A stretch of DNA of 12,849 nucleotides from Bacilli bacterium (GCA_024698065.1 JAILRR010000047.1:1-12849); one strand, 5' to 3'. Numbered from the stretch's first letter, positions 1-6,432 are shown. Program-made: numbers and translations. The notes: generated by a model not told the origin, from the sequence alone.

Positions 1-72
1 AATTCCTTCCTTAACTTGTCCGTATTTCGTAGTAATGTGATTGGTTTGATGTCGTTCATAATAATTACCTCT

Positions 73-102
73 TTGTCATTATACTGTCATTTTTCCTTAT
101 AT
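73..102 (+). promoter_or_regulatory. Possible sigma-A type promoter for the ATP-grasp gene
   Basis: TTGTCA (73-78) and TTATAT (97-102) are 18 bp apart in an AT-rich stretch, 36 bp before the preferred ATG at 139. Both hexamers are imperfect, so this is a weak call. It supports reading the DNA before 139 as untranslated, although the frame stays open back to a TTG at 16. Confidence 0.25.
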
Positions 103-138
103 GTTGAAGATTTTGATAGTTATCTTAAAATTGTGAGG

Positions 139-1023
139 ATGTCAAAGACTGGCCTAGCGATTCTAAACGCTTATATCCAAACCCCTGCCTCTCTTCATTT
201 CTATAAAAGGATGAAAGAGGAGCTAGGTTCTTTAGGCGTTGATCTTGATTACAAAACCAACTCCGAAATAGTTGCTTCCATTGGCCATGATGGAGGCCTT
301 TTGACCTCTCGTATTTCCAAGTACGACTTTGTCCTTTATTTAGATAAAGATTTATATGTTTCTGAGATACTAGCCAAAGCCGGAATTAAGCTTTTCGACA
401 GCGCTGAGTCAATTAGGCTTTGTGATGACAAGATGCTCACCTACATCTCCCTATCGAATAACGGAATCAAGATGCCAAAGACCATCTCCGCACCACTTAA
501 CTATGCCGGCTTGGATGATGATGCGTTTATTAAGCATGTCGCAGAAGAACTATCATTCCCAATCGTTGCAAAAGACAACTTCGGTAGCCTTGGAAAAGAG
601 GTTTATCTCATAAAATGCTTTGCAGAACTGGCATCATTTGAGAAAGAACACAAATACTCCGCCCACTTATATCAGGAATTTATTGAGTCAAGTAAAGGAC
701 ACGATTTCAGAATCATCGTCATCAATGGCAAAGCGGTCGCTTCGATGAAAAGATCAAACGATAATGGCGACTTCAGAAGCAACGTGGCCCAGGGCGGGCA
801 TGGCGAATTAGTTGACCTGCCATCTTCTTTCATAGAGGCAGCGGAAAAAGCAGCGAAAGTCTTAGGCCTAGATTATTGTGGCGTTGACCTCTTAGACGAC
901 AAGGATGGCAACCCTATTCTTTGTGAAGTTAACTCTAATGCCTTCCTTCAGGAGATCGAAAGAATCACCGGGAAGAATATCGCAGGTATATACGCAAAAC
1001 ATATCGTAGAATCGCTGAAATAA
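139..1023 (+). CDS. RimK-type ATP-grasp ligase (carboxylate-amine/thiol ligase family)
   Basis: This 294-residue protein has the RimK/ATP-grasp layout: an N-terminal lid-like domain (about 1-95), then the ATP-grasp fold. Candidate ATP contacts are K98 and K145 (in PIVAKDNFGS). The QEF hinge is near 179-181, R191 and R205 follow, and an FRSNVAQGG segment (212-220) is typical of RimK relatives. Mg2+ ligands are D250 (GVDLL), E263 and N265 (CEVNSN). Family members use ATP to join a carboxylate to an amine, for example adding glutamate to proteins or small peptides; the substrate cannot be read from sequence. The start at ATG 139 is chosen because residues align with RimK from MSKTGLAIL. The frame extends to TTG 16, but that part is AT-rich and looks non-coding. 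The Shine-Dalgarno is poor: GTGAGG directly abuts the ATG. The gene stands alone, followed by a strong terminator. Confidence 0.85.
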   Translation: MSKTGLAILNAYIQTPASLHFYKRMKEELGSLGVDLDYKTNSEIVASIGHDGGLLTSRISKYDFVLYLDKDLYVSEILAKAGIKLFDSAESIRLCDDKMLTYISLSNNGIKMPKTISAPLNYAGLDDDAFIKHVAEELSFPIVAKDNFGSLGKEVYLIKCFAELASFEKEHKYSAHLYQEFIESSKGHDFRIIVINGKAVASMKRSNDNGDFRSNVAQGGHGELVDLPSSFIEAAEKAAKVLGLDYCGVDLLDDKDGNPILCEVNSNAFLQEIERITGKNIAGIYAKHIVESLK

Positions 1024-1038
1024 CCCATTATACAAATG

Positions 1039-1067
1039 AAAAGAGGCAGGTTTTGCTGCCTCTTTTT
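1039..1067 (+). terminator. Rho-independent terminator of the ATP-grasp gene
   Basis: An 11-bp perfect stem (AAAAGAGGCAG at 1039-1049 with its complement at 1056-1066) closes a 6-nt loop, and the T-rich tract follows. It starts 16 nt after the stop codon. On the other strand the T tract is interrupted, but the hairpin lies just past the end of the convergent mscL frame and may serve both. Confidence 0.9.
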
Positions 1068-1082
1068 GATTTTTATGGTAGG

Positions 1083-1709
1083 TTATTCTGCCTTTTTCTT
1101 TTTGCCCTCGTTGGCAAGTTTTAACTCGGCAAGAATGTCTTTGAGAAGATCTGCTTCGGTTGGTTCTGGAGTTCCTTCCTCTGGTGGGACAGGTCTCTCT
1201 TCAGGATGCTTCTCGTAATATTTCTCAAGGGCTTTAGCCTTCGCTTGGGCTTTCTTCTCTTCGAGTTTATTCATGACTTTAACGATGATGAAGAGGGTTA
1301 AGCCGATGATGATGAAGGCGATAATGGCATTGATGAAAGCGCCCCAATCGATGATGGCGGACATCTTGTAGGTGAAGGTTGTGCCGTGCTGTTCATAAAG
1401 ACCAAGAAGCGAGTTCTTCCACTGGATGAAGGTATCGCTCTCGACTTTCAAATCGGTAACGCCTTGTTTGGCCGCGAATTCGATAACACGATCGTTAACT
1501 TCCGCCATGGTGAATGACTGAAGGTTGACGGTTTGTCCGTTCTGAAGGAATTCTGCACCTTTCTGGGCATCAGTTAAGGCCGGAAGGACGGTAACAAGTC
1601 CTTTAAGACCTCCTGGAACGCCCCAGGTTGCTAAGCTCATCAAGATGTTGACGAGCGAGGTGACGATAGCGTTGAACGCTCCGCCGATGACGACGCCTAC
1701 GGCAAGCAT
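1083..1709 (-). CDS. mscL: Large-conductance mechanosensitive channel MscL, part open downstream of an in-frame TAG
   Basis: This is the 208-codon open part of an MscL frame. MscL pentamers open a wide pore under membrane tension and release solutes during osmotic downshock. TM1 is residues 1-30 (MLAVGVVIGGAF...), the classic MscL segment. TM2 (about 119-145) is preceded by the family signature AIIDWGAFINAIIAF and ends IIVKVMNKL. The C-terminal helix EADLLKDILAELK matches the cytoplasmic bundle. The periplasmic loop (about 31-114) is roughly 80 residues, far longer than in E. coli MscL (136 aa in total). The ATG at 1709 is probably not the native start: it lies inside the conserved TM1 motif and drops the amphipathic N-terminal helix, which sits upstream in frame behind a TAG. 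An AAAGG about 10 nt before this ATG could allow weak reinitiation. Family identity is certain; whether it is functional is not. Confidence 0.85.
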   Translation of the reverse strand: MLAVGVVIGGAFNAIVTSLVNILMSLATWGVPGGLKGLVTVLPALTDAQKGAEFLQNGQTVNLQSFTMAEVNDRVIEFAAKQGVTDLKVESDTFIQWKNSLLGLYEQHGTTFTYKMSAIIDWGAFINAIIAFIIIGLTLFIIVKVMNKLEEKKAQAKAKALEKYYEKHPEERPVPPEEGTPEPTEADLLKDILAELKLANEGKKKKAE

Positions 1710-1796
1710 GAAAGCGTTGCCTTTGTTGATGAATGCCTAAAATTCTGCGAAGAATCTCTTAAAAGCACCCTTCTTCTTTGGTTGTTTCTCTCCCAT
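1710..1796 (-). pseudogene. mscL: Native 5' end of mscL, separated by an amber codon (TAG at 1737-1739)
   Basis: Reading on from 1709 in the same frame gives 29 codons back to ATG 1796, which has a near-perfect Shine-Dalgarno. The encoded segment (MGEKQPKKKGAFKRFFAEF, TAG, AFINKGNAF) is what an MscL N-terminus should look like: an amphipathic helix followed by a KGN-type motif just before TM1. Codon 20 is TAG where relatives usually carry Lys, Arg or Gln, one base change from AAG or CAG. With read-through the protein would be 237 residues. No other disruption is seen, so the event is recent, a sequencing error, or a tolerated read-through site. Confidence 0.8.
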
Positions 1797-1806
1797 ATTT
1801 ATTGTT

Positions 1807-1811
1807 CCTCC
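1807..1811 (-). promoter_or_regulatory. Shine-Dalgarno of mscL that identifies its native start
   Basis: GGAGG on the minus strand lies 10 nt before ATG 1796. It is the strongest ribosome binding site in the window, and it marks the start upstream of the TAG rather than ATG 1709. A 10-bp palindrome (AACAATTGTT, 1814-1823) sits just upstream. Confidence 0.8.
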
Positions 1812-2020
1812 GAAACAATTGTTGATTTTATGATAGCGCAATAATCAAAAAAGTGGATATAAACATTTATAAAATATGTTTGCGCGTATATATACACGTA
1901 AAAGAGTGCTTCAGTATGTATAAATAGACCCCTAAATTTAGTAGTTTTTTGATTAATGAATATATAGGTGAAACATACATCAAAAATGCTTAATCGCCAT
2001 CGCATTTTTTAGCCTTTAAG

Positions 2021-2259
2021 TTTTCCACATTTTTGTTCGTCAATGAACGGTAAAGTGTTTTGATTAGAAAATGATCGCTACACATTCACCAAAAGTGAAT
2101 TTATCAACAAGAAATTGGCTTTTTATCGCTTCTTTAACCGCTTTTTGATACACTGTCAATATTTGATATTTTTCTTATTGACTTCGTCCTCAAATATCCA
2201 TTCCCTGTCAAAATGGCAAAAATGCTGATGTTTTTAATTGTGGAAAACTCTGTGAAAAA
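2021..2259. promoter_or_regulatory. Cluster of DnaA-box-like 9-mers upstream of nrdD
   Basis: TTTTCCACA occurs at 2021-2029 (+) and again, inverted, at 2239-2247. TTATCAACA (2101-2109) is one mismatch from the DnaA consensus TTATCCACA. TTTTTCACA (minus, 2251-2259) is two mismatches away. A further 7/9 match lies at about 1852-1860. DnaA is known to control nrdAB in E. coli, so a link to nucleotide reductase expression is possible. In AT-rich DNA such matches also arise by chance. Confidence 0.3.
2084..2100. repeat. Perfect inverted repeat, operator-like
   Basis: ATTCAC and GTGAAT are separated by CAAAA (17 bp in total). The repeat directly abuts the DnaA-like TTATCAACA at 2101. It has no T tract, so it is more likely a protein-binding site than a terminator. 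The binding protein is unknown. Confidence 0.4.
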
Positions 2260-2287
2260 GTTTTCAAAAATTTTCCTAAAAAGTACG

Positions 2288-2307
2288 TTGCATTTTAATT
2301 GCATTTT
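2288..2307 (+). repeat. Tandem repeat of TTGCATTTT with 11-bp period
   Basis: TTGCATTTT occurs at 2288-2296 and 2299-2307. The 11-bp step places both copies on the same face of the helix, and the second copy overlaps the proposed -35 region of nrdD. This spacing suits tandem binding of an activator or repressor. Confidence 0.4.
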
Positions 2308-2326
2308 GACTCCCAATATTTATGAT
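2299..2326 (+). promoter_or_regulatory. Possible nrdD promoter
   Basis: TATGAT (2321-2326) matches the -10 consensus at 5 of 6 positions. TTGCAT (2299-2304) lies 16 bp upstream as a weak -35. Transcription would start near 2333, giving a leader of about 115 nt. The poor -35 fits an activator-dependent promoter. Confidence 0.35.
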
Positions 2327-2330
2327 TATC

Positions 2331-2405
2331 GGTGCAAGGGAGATGAGTAATCTCACCTCAACATAAAACGGGTCGTAATAAGAGGCGTTTTAAAAGCCCC
2401 TTATT
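2331..2405 (+). other. Structured 5' leader of nrdD, two hairpins
   Basis: The first hairpin has a GAGAT/ATCTC stem (2340-2344 with 2350-2354), extended by GGT pairing with ACC (2331-2333 with 2355-2357). The second pairs AATAAG-GGC (2377-2386, one mismatch) with GCC-CTTATT (2396-2405) around a TTTTAAAA-containing loop. No T tract follows. I cannot match it to a riboswitch class I know. Confidence 0.3.
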
Positions 2406-2446
2406 CAACAGTAACCCATGTGCGAAAGCGAAAGGAGAGTAGCGTT

Positions 2447-4837
2447 ATGTTAAAAGTTAGAAAAAGAGATGAATCGATCGTTGAATTTGATTTATCGAGA
2501 ATTGAGAAGGCCATCGAAAGAGCTTTCGTCGCTGAACACAAAGAAGCAGATAAGAATATCATTGAGCTTTTGGCTCTCCGCGTTACCGCCGAGTTCAACA
2601 AGAAGGTCGTCAATGGCATCGTGAATGTTGAAGACATTCAGGATAGCGTTGAAATCGTCTTGATCCAGGCTGGCTACGTTGATGTTGCCCACAGCTATAT
2701 GGATTATCGTAAGAAACATGCGGATATCCGTGAAATCAAGAAGACCGAACTCAACTATGCGACAGTCGTCGACAACTACCTTAAGATCAGCGACTGGCGT
2801 GTTAAGGAGAATAGCACCGTCACCTATTCCGTCGGTGGTCTTATTCTCAGCAACAGTGGCGCCGTCACCGCTAATTATTGGTTAAGCCAGGTCTATGATA
2901 AGGAAATCGGTGATGCCCACCGCAATGCGGACATCCACATCCATGACCTTTCCATGCTTACCGGTTATTGCGCTGGCTGGTCCCTTAAGCAGCTTATTCA
3001 GCAAGGCTTAGGCGGCGTCCCAGGCAAAATCACCTCTACCCCAGCTGGCCATTTAAGCACCCTTTGCAACCAAATGGTCAACTTCTTAGGTATTATGCAG
3101 AACGAATGGGCGGGAGCTCAGGCATTCAGCTCATTTGATACATATCTCGCCCCATTCGTTAAGGTTGATAACCTAACCTACAAGCAGGTCAAGCAGTGCA
3201 TCCAATCCTTCATCTTCGGCGTCAACACCCCATCCCGTTGGGGAACCCAGGCTCCATTCACCAACGTCACCCTCGACTGGACCGTTCCAGAGGATCTTAA
3301 GAACCTCCCAGCCATCGTCGGTGGCAAAGAAATGGATTTCACCTATGGTGATTGCAAAGCCGAGATGGATATGATCAACAAAGCCTTCATCGAAGTCATG
3401 ATCGAAGGCGACGCCAACGGCCGTGGATTCCAGTATCCAATCCCAACCTATTCCATCACCAAAGAATTCGATTGGTCCGATACCGAGAACAACCGTTTAC
3501 TCTTCACAATGACCGCCAAATACGGCACCCCATACTTCAGCAACTACATCAACAGCGATATGAAGCCAAGTGATGTCCGTTCTATGTGCTGCCGTCTCCG
3601 TCTTGACCTCCGTGAGCTCAGAAAGAAATCCGGTGGTTACTTCGGAAGTGGTGAAAGCACCGGTTCCGTCGGTGTTGTTACCATCAACATGCCACGTATC
3701 GCTTACCTTGCCACCAACAAGGAAGACTTCTATGCCAGACTTGATGGCATGATGGATATCGCTGCCCGTTCCTTAAGCGTTAAGCGTAAGACAATCACCA
3801 AGCTCCTTGAAGCTGGCTTATATCCATACACCAAGCATTATCTAGGCTCCTTCAAGAACCACTTCTCCACCATCGGTCTTGTCGGTATGAACGAAGCCTG
3901 CCTCAATGCCCGTTGGATCAAGTCCGACCTCACCACCCAGGCCGCTCAGGACTTTACCGTTGAGGTCCTCAACCACATGAGATCACGCCTTTCTGACTAT
4001 CAGGAAAGATATGGCGACCTCTACAACCTTGAGGCTACCCCAGCTGAGTCCACTGCCTTCCGTCTTGCTAAGCATGACCGTGAGAGATACCCAGACATCC
4101 TCACTGCCGGCGGAAATGGTGAGACCCCTTACTACACCAACAGCTCCCACTTACCAGTTGGTTACACCGACGATATCTTCACCGCTCTTGATATCGAAGA
4201 CAGATTCCAGACCCTTTACACCTCTGGCACCGTCTTCCATACCTTCCTTGGCCAGCGTCTTCCAAACTGGGAGAGCTGCATGAAGCTCGTCCGTAAGATC
4301 GCCGAGAACTACAAACTTCCTTACTACACCATGTCCCCAACCTATTCGATCTGCCAAGATCACGGTTATATCAATGGTGAAGTCCACACCTGCCCAATCT
4401 GCGGCAAAGAGGCTGAAGTTTGGTCCCGTATCACCGGTTACTACCGTCCAGTTAAGAACTGGAACGATGGAAAAGCCCAGGAATACAAAGATCGTAAGAC
4501 CTACATTCCAAACGAGAACTCCCGTCCACACGCTCACGACAGTGCTTGCGAGTGCCACGAACACGAAGAGAAAGCCTCTGCTCCAAAAGTGACCAAGGTC
4601 ATGCTCTTCACTTCCCCAACCTGCCCAAATTGCAAGATGGCGAAGATGATGCTTGATAAAGAAGGCATCGAATACGAACAGATTGACGCTGTTTCCAACA
4701 AAGAGACAACCACCGCATTCGGTATCACCAATGCGCCAACTCTCTTAGTTCCAAATGGTGAAGCTTATGATGCATACGAGAACGCTTCCGACATCAGAGG
4801 CTACATCCAGAAGGTGAAAGGCGGAAATGCTGCCTGA
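2447..4837 (+). CDS. nrdD: Anaerobic (class III) ribonucleoside-triphosphate reductase with C-terminal redoxin domain
   Basis: This 796-residue enzyme reduces ribonucleotides to deoxyribonucleotides by glycyl-radical chemistry in the anaerobic cytoplasm. Residues 1-95 form an ATP-cone (allosteric). The core carries the conserved MCCRLRLD segment (C381, C382) and TGSVGVVTINMPR. A zinc-type site follows (C636, H639, C649, C652). The radical glycine is G664 in RITGYYRPVKNW, where most NrdD proteins end soon after. Here a His/Cys-rich linker (695-706: H, H, C, C, H, H) leads into a thioredoxin/glutaredoxin-like domain (about 713-796) with CPNC (C726, C729) and a cis-Pro motif NAPTLL. The fused redoxin suggests a redoxin-dependent rather than formate-dependent enzyme; this is inference. 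ATG 2447 is preceded by AAAGGAGAG with 7-nt spacing; an in-frame GTG at 2420 lies upstream of that site. Codon bias is extreme, consistent with high expression. It overlaps the next gene by 11 nt. Confidence 0.95.
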   Translation: MLKVRKRDESIVEFDLSRIEKAIERAFVAEHKEADKNIIELLALRVTAEFNKKVVNGIVNVEDIQDSVEIVLIQAGYVDVAHSYMDYRKKHADIREIKKTELNYATVVDNYLKISDWRVKENSTVTYSVGGLILSNSGAVTANYWLSQVYDKEIGDAHRNADIHIHDLSMLTGYCAGWSLKQLIQQGLGGVPGKITSTPAGHLSTLCNQMVNFLGIMQNEWAGAQAFSSFDTYLAPFVKVDNLTYKQVKQCIQSFIFGVNTPSRWGTQAPFTNVTLDWTVPEDLKNLPAIVGGKEMDFTYGDCKAEMDMINKAFIEVMIEGDANGRGFQYPIPTYSITKEFDWSDTENNRLLFTMTAKYGTPYFSNYINSDMKPSDVRSMCCRLRLDLRELRKKSGGYFGSGESTGSVGVVTINMPRIAYLATNKEDFYARLDGMMDIAARSLSVKRKTITKLLEAGLYPYTKHYLGSFKNHFSTIGLVGMNEACLNARWIKSDLTTQAAQDFTVEVLNHMRSRLSDYQERYGDLYNLEATPAESTAFRLAKHDRERYPDILTAGGNGETPYYTNSSHLPVGYTDDIFTALDIEDRFQTLYTSGTVFHTFLGQRLPNWESCMKLVRKIAENYKLPYYTMSPTYSICQDHGYINGEVHTCPICGKEAEVWSRITGYYRPVKNWNDGKAQEYKDRKTYIPNENSRPHAHDSACECHEHEEKASAPKVTKVMLFTSPTCPNCKMAKMMLDKEGIEYEQIDAVSNKETTTAFGITNAPTLLVPNGEAYDAYENASDIRGYIQKVKGGNAA

Positions 4838-5735
4838 TATCTTAATCATAGGCGGAGGGGCTGCAGCAATGACTGCGGCCCTTTATTCGCTTAGAGCTGG
4901 CAGAAGCGTCAAACTCATCGAGAGGCAAGCGTTCGGCGGTCAAATCGCCGACTCTCCAAGAGTTGAGAACTTCCCATCCATCAAAGAAATCTCCGGCATG
5001 GAATGGTCCAATAATCTTTTCGAACAAATCACCGCACTTGGCGCTGAGTTCGAAATGGATGAGGTCAAATCCATCGAAAAGAAAGGCGAGAACTTCGTTG
5101 CACACGGCGAATATGCCGATTATGAAGGTAGAGCCGTCATCATCGCTAGCGGAGTCAAACACCGCCACTTAGGCATCCCAGGAGAGAACCTTAAAGGTAT
5201 CTCTTATTGCGCCGTTTGCGATGGTGCTTTCTTTACTGGCAAAGACACAATGGTCATCGGTGATGCCAATAGCGCACTCCAATACGCCCTTCTCTTAGCC
5301 AAAACATCCCGTCACGTTGATGTTGTCACCCTCTTCGACAAATTCTTCGCTGACGATATCCTTGTGAACGCTCTTAAGAAACTTGAGAATGTCTCCATCT
5401 ACCACAACTACAATTCCGTCCGTTTTAACGGCACTGATAAAGTTGAAAGCGTCTCCTTCGAAGGCAGACTCGACAAGAAGCCAATGACAATTGATATCAA
5501 CGGTGTCTTCGTCGCTATCGGACAGGTTCCGGACAATGAGAGATATTCCAATGTCGTCGATTTGGAGAAAGGCTTCATCGTCACTGACGAGAACATGGCC
5601 ACCAAGACCGAAGGCATCTTCGCTGCAGGCGACTGCAGAGTCAAAAAAATAAGGCAGCTCACCACCGCTTGTAACGATGGAGCGATCGCCGCCTTAAATG
5701 CTAATAACTATCTAACGACCAAGTCTCATTCGTAA
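4827..5735 (+). CDS. trxB: Thioredoxin-reductase-like flavoprotein, NADPH motifs degenerate
   Basis: This 302-residue protein belongs to the low-molecular-weight thioredoxin reductase family. It has an N-terminal FAD dinucleotide motif (IIGGGAAAM, 7-15), a redox disulfide CAVC (C128/C131, equivalent to E. coli C135/C138) and the C-terminal FAD signature AAGDCRVKKIRQLTTA. The central pyridine-nucleotide domain is unusual: GGGxSA reads GDANSA (145-150), and the NADPH phosphate-binding HRRxxFR reads TLFDKFF (168-174), losing the arginines. Such losses are known in ferredoxin-dependent flavin thioredoxin reductases and relatives, so the donor may not be NADPH. The start lies inside the end of nrdD (11-nt overlap), so translation is coupled and a 1:1 role in re-reducing the NrdD redoxin domain is likely. 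Its 3' end overlaps nrdG on the other strand by 10 nt, with no terminator between them. Confidence 0.85.
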   Translation: MLPDILIIGGGAAAMTAALYSLRAGRSVKLIERQAFGGQIADSPRVENFPSIKEISGMEWSNNLFEQITALGAEFEMDEVKSIEKKGENFVAHGEYADYEGRAVIIASGVKHRHLGIPGENLKGISYCAVCDGAFFTGKDTMVIGDANSALQYALLLAKTSRHVDVVTLFDKFFADDILVNALKKLENVSIYHNYNSVRFNGTDKVESVSFEGRLDKKPMTIDINGVFVAIGQVPDNERYSNVVDLEKGFIVTDENMATKTEGIFAAGDCRVKKIRQLTTACNDGAIAALNANNYLTTKSHS

Positions 5736-6424
5736 CCACGAAGTTCGACTTTCTCAATATTCTTATCAAGAATGGCCTTCCAAATGAGGGCCTTTTCTTT
5801 TGGCACCGGATGGAAGCCATGCTCAATGCAGCCATCCCTATCGATATATTGTTGGAGGAAGTGACGTTTCGCGCCCGCAAGCCAAAGAGAGATCTTCTCA
5901 ATGTCTTCGGTCTCATGGAATTCCTCGATGATCGTGGTTCTGAATTCGTAATCAACGAGGTCGGTATGCATAAGATAATCAACGGACTCCTCAATGTCTT
6001 TGATGTCGACATTATCGGTTCCAATCGTCTTCGCGTATTTCTCTTTGGAATTCTTTATGTCCATCGCGACATAGTCGACGAGGCCTTGTTCAACTGCAAG
6101 TTTGAGAATCTCTGGACGAGAGCCGTTTGTGTCGAGTTTGACTTTGTATCCTAACGCCTTGATTTCTCCTAATTTCTCTAGCAAATCCGGCATCAAAGTG
6201 CATTCACCACCAGAAACGCAGACGGCATCAAGGACGTTCTTTCTTTTTTCTAAGAACTCTTTGATGTCCTCCCAAGGAATGAATGCTGGTTTCATGCCAG
6301 GAATCACCAAAGCGGCATTGTGACAATACGGACACCGCATATTGCAGCCCGCGAAGAACAAAGTACAGGTGATGTTGTCGTCAAAATCTAGAAGCGAAAG
6401 CTTCTCCATTCCACTGAAATCCAT
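5726..6424 (-). CDS. nrdG: Anaerobic ribonucleotide reductase activating enzyme (radical SAM)
   Basis: This 232-residue radical-SAM protein has the activase motif C27-NMR-C31-PY-C34-H, which holds the [4Fe-4S] cluster that cleaves S-adenosylmethionine. The 5'-deoxyadenosyl radical then abstracts hydrogen from the NrdD glycine (G664). CVSGGECTLMPD is the conserved GGE region that binds SAM, and KVKLDTNGSRP is a typical later strand. The length and MDFSGMEKLSLLDFDDNITCTLFFAGCN start fit the NrdG2-like subgroup. Unusually, it is not downstream of nrdD on the same strand but convergent with the nrdD-trxB pair, overlapping trxB by 10 nt. ATG 6424 has no Shine-Dalgarno; a TATAAT ends 8 nt before it, suggesting a leaderless or nearly leaderless mRNA. 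An internal ATG (6409) is an alternative start. Confidence 0.92.
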   Translation of the reverse strand: MDFSGMEKLSLLDFDDNITCTLFFAGCNMRCPYCHNAALVIPGMKPAFIPWEDIKEFLEKRKNVLDAVCVSGGECTLMPDLLEKLGEIKALGYKVKLDTNGSRPEILKLAVEQGLVDYVAMDIKNSKEKYAKTIGTDNVDIKDIEESVDYLMHTDLVDYEFRTTIIEEFHETEDIEKISLWLAGAKRHFLQQYIDRDGCIEHGFHPVPKEKALIWKAILDKNIEKVELRGYE

Positions 6425-6432
6425 ATGCCCAT

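Larger units (their letters stand above)
1797..2446. other. Long AT-rich intergenic region between divergent mscL and nrdD
   Basis: About 650 bp without a convincing gene. The open frames in it (for example 1799-2005 and 2134-2316 on the minus strand) have no ribosome binding site and encode AT-driven, low-complexity peptides. The region holds a 16-bp near-palindrome with one mismatched pair (1883-1898), a perfect inverted repeat (2084-2100), DnaA-box-like 9-mers, a tandem repeat (2288-2307), a possible promoter and two hairpins before nrdD. I could not define a clear mscL promoter. Confidence 0.7.

Noticed and set aside
16..138. N-terminal extension of the ATP-grasp protein from a TTG at 16
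   Set aside because: The 41 extra residues are AT-driven and do not fit the RimK N-terminus, which aligns from ATG 139. No ribosome binding site precedes the TTG.
1799..2005. Minus-strand open frame in the mscL/nrdD gap (and another at 2134-2316)
   Set aside because: No ribosome binding site; composition follows the AT-rich background; the first would overlap the mscL Shine-Dalgarno.
2021..2260. Chromosomal origin of replication
   Set aside because: DnaA-box matches are imperfect and few, and no dnaA, dnaN, gyrase or rpmH gene is nearby.
2331..2430. Cobalamin riboswitch, or ZTP riboswitch from the GGGTCGT string at 2370-2376
   Set aside because: The B12-box and core motifs are not recognisable, and the second conserved ZTP half (CCGCCTGGGC-like) is missing.
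2420..2446. GTG start for nrdD nine codons upstream
   Set aside because: The strong AAAGGAGAG site lies inside this extension and is ideally spaced for ATG 2447, where ATP-cone homology begins.
4151..4564. Minus-strand frame inside nrdD and similar frames at 4842-5168 and 12127-12651
   Set aside because: These are opposite-strand shadows of highly biased real genes, without ribosome binding sites or domain signatures.
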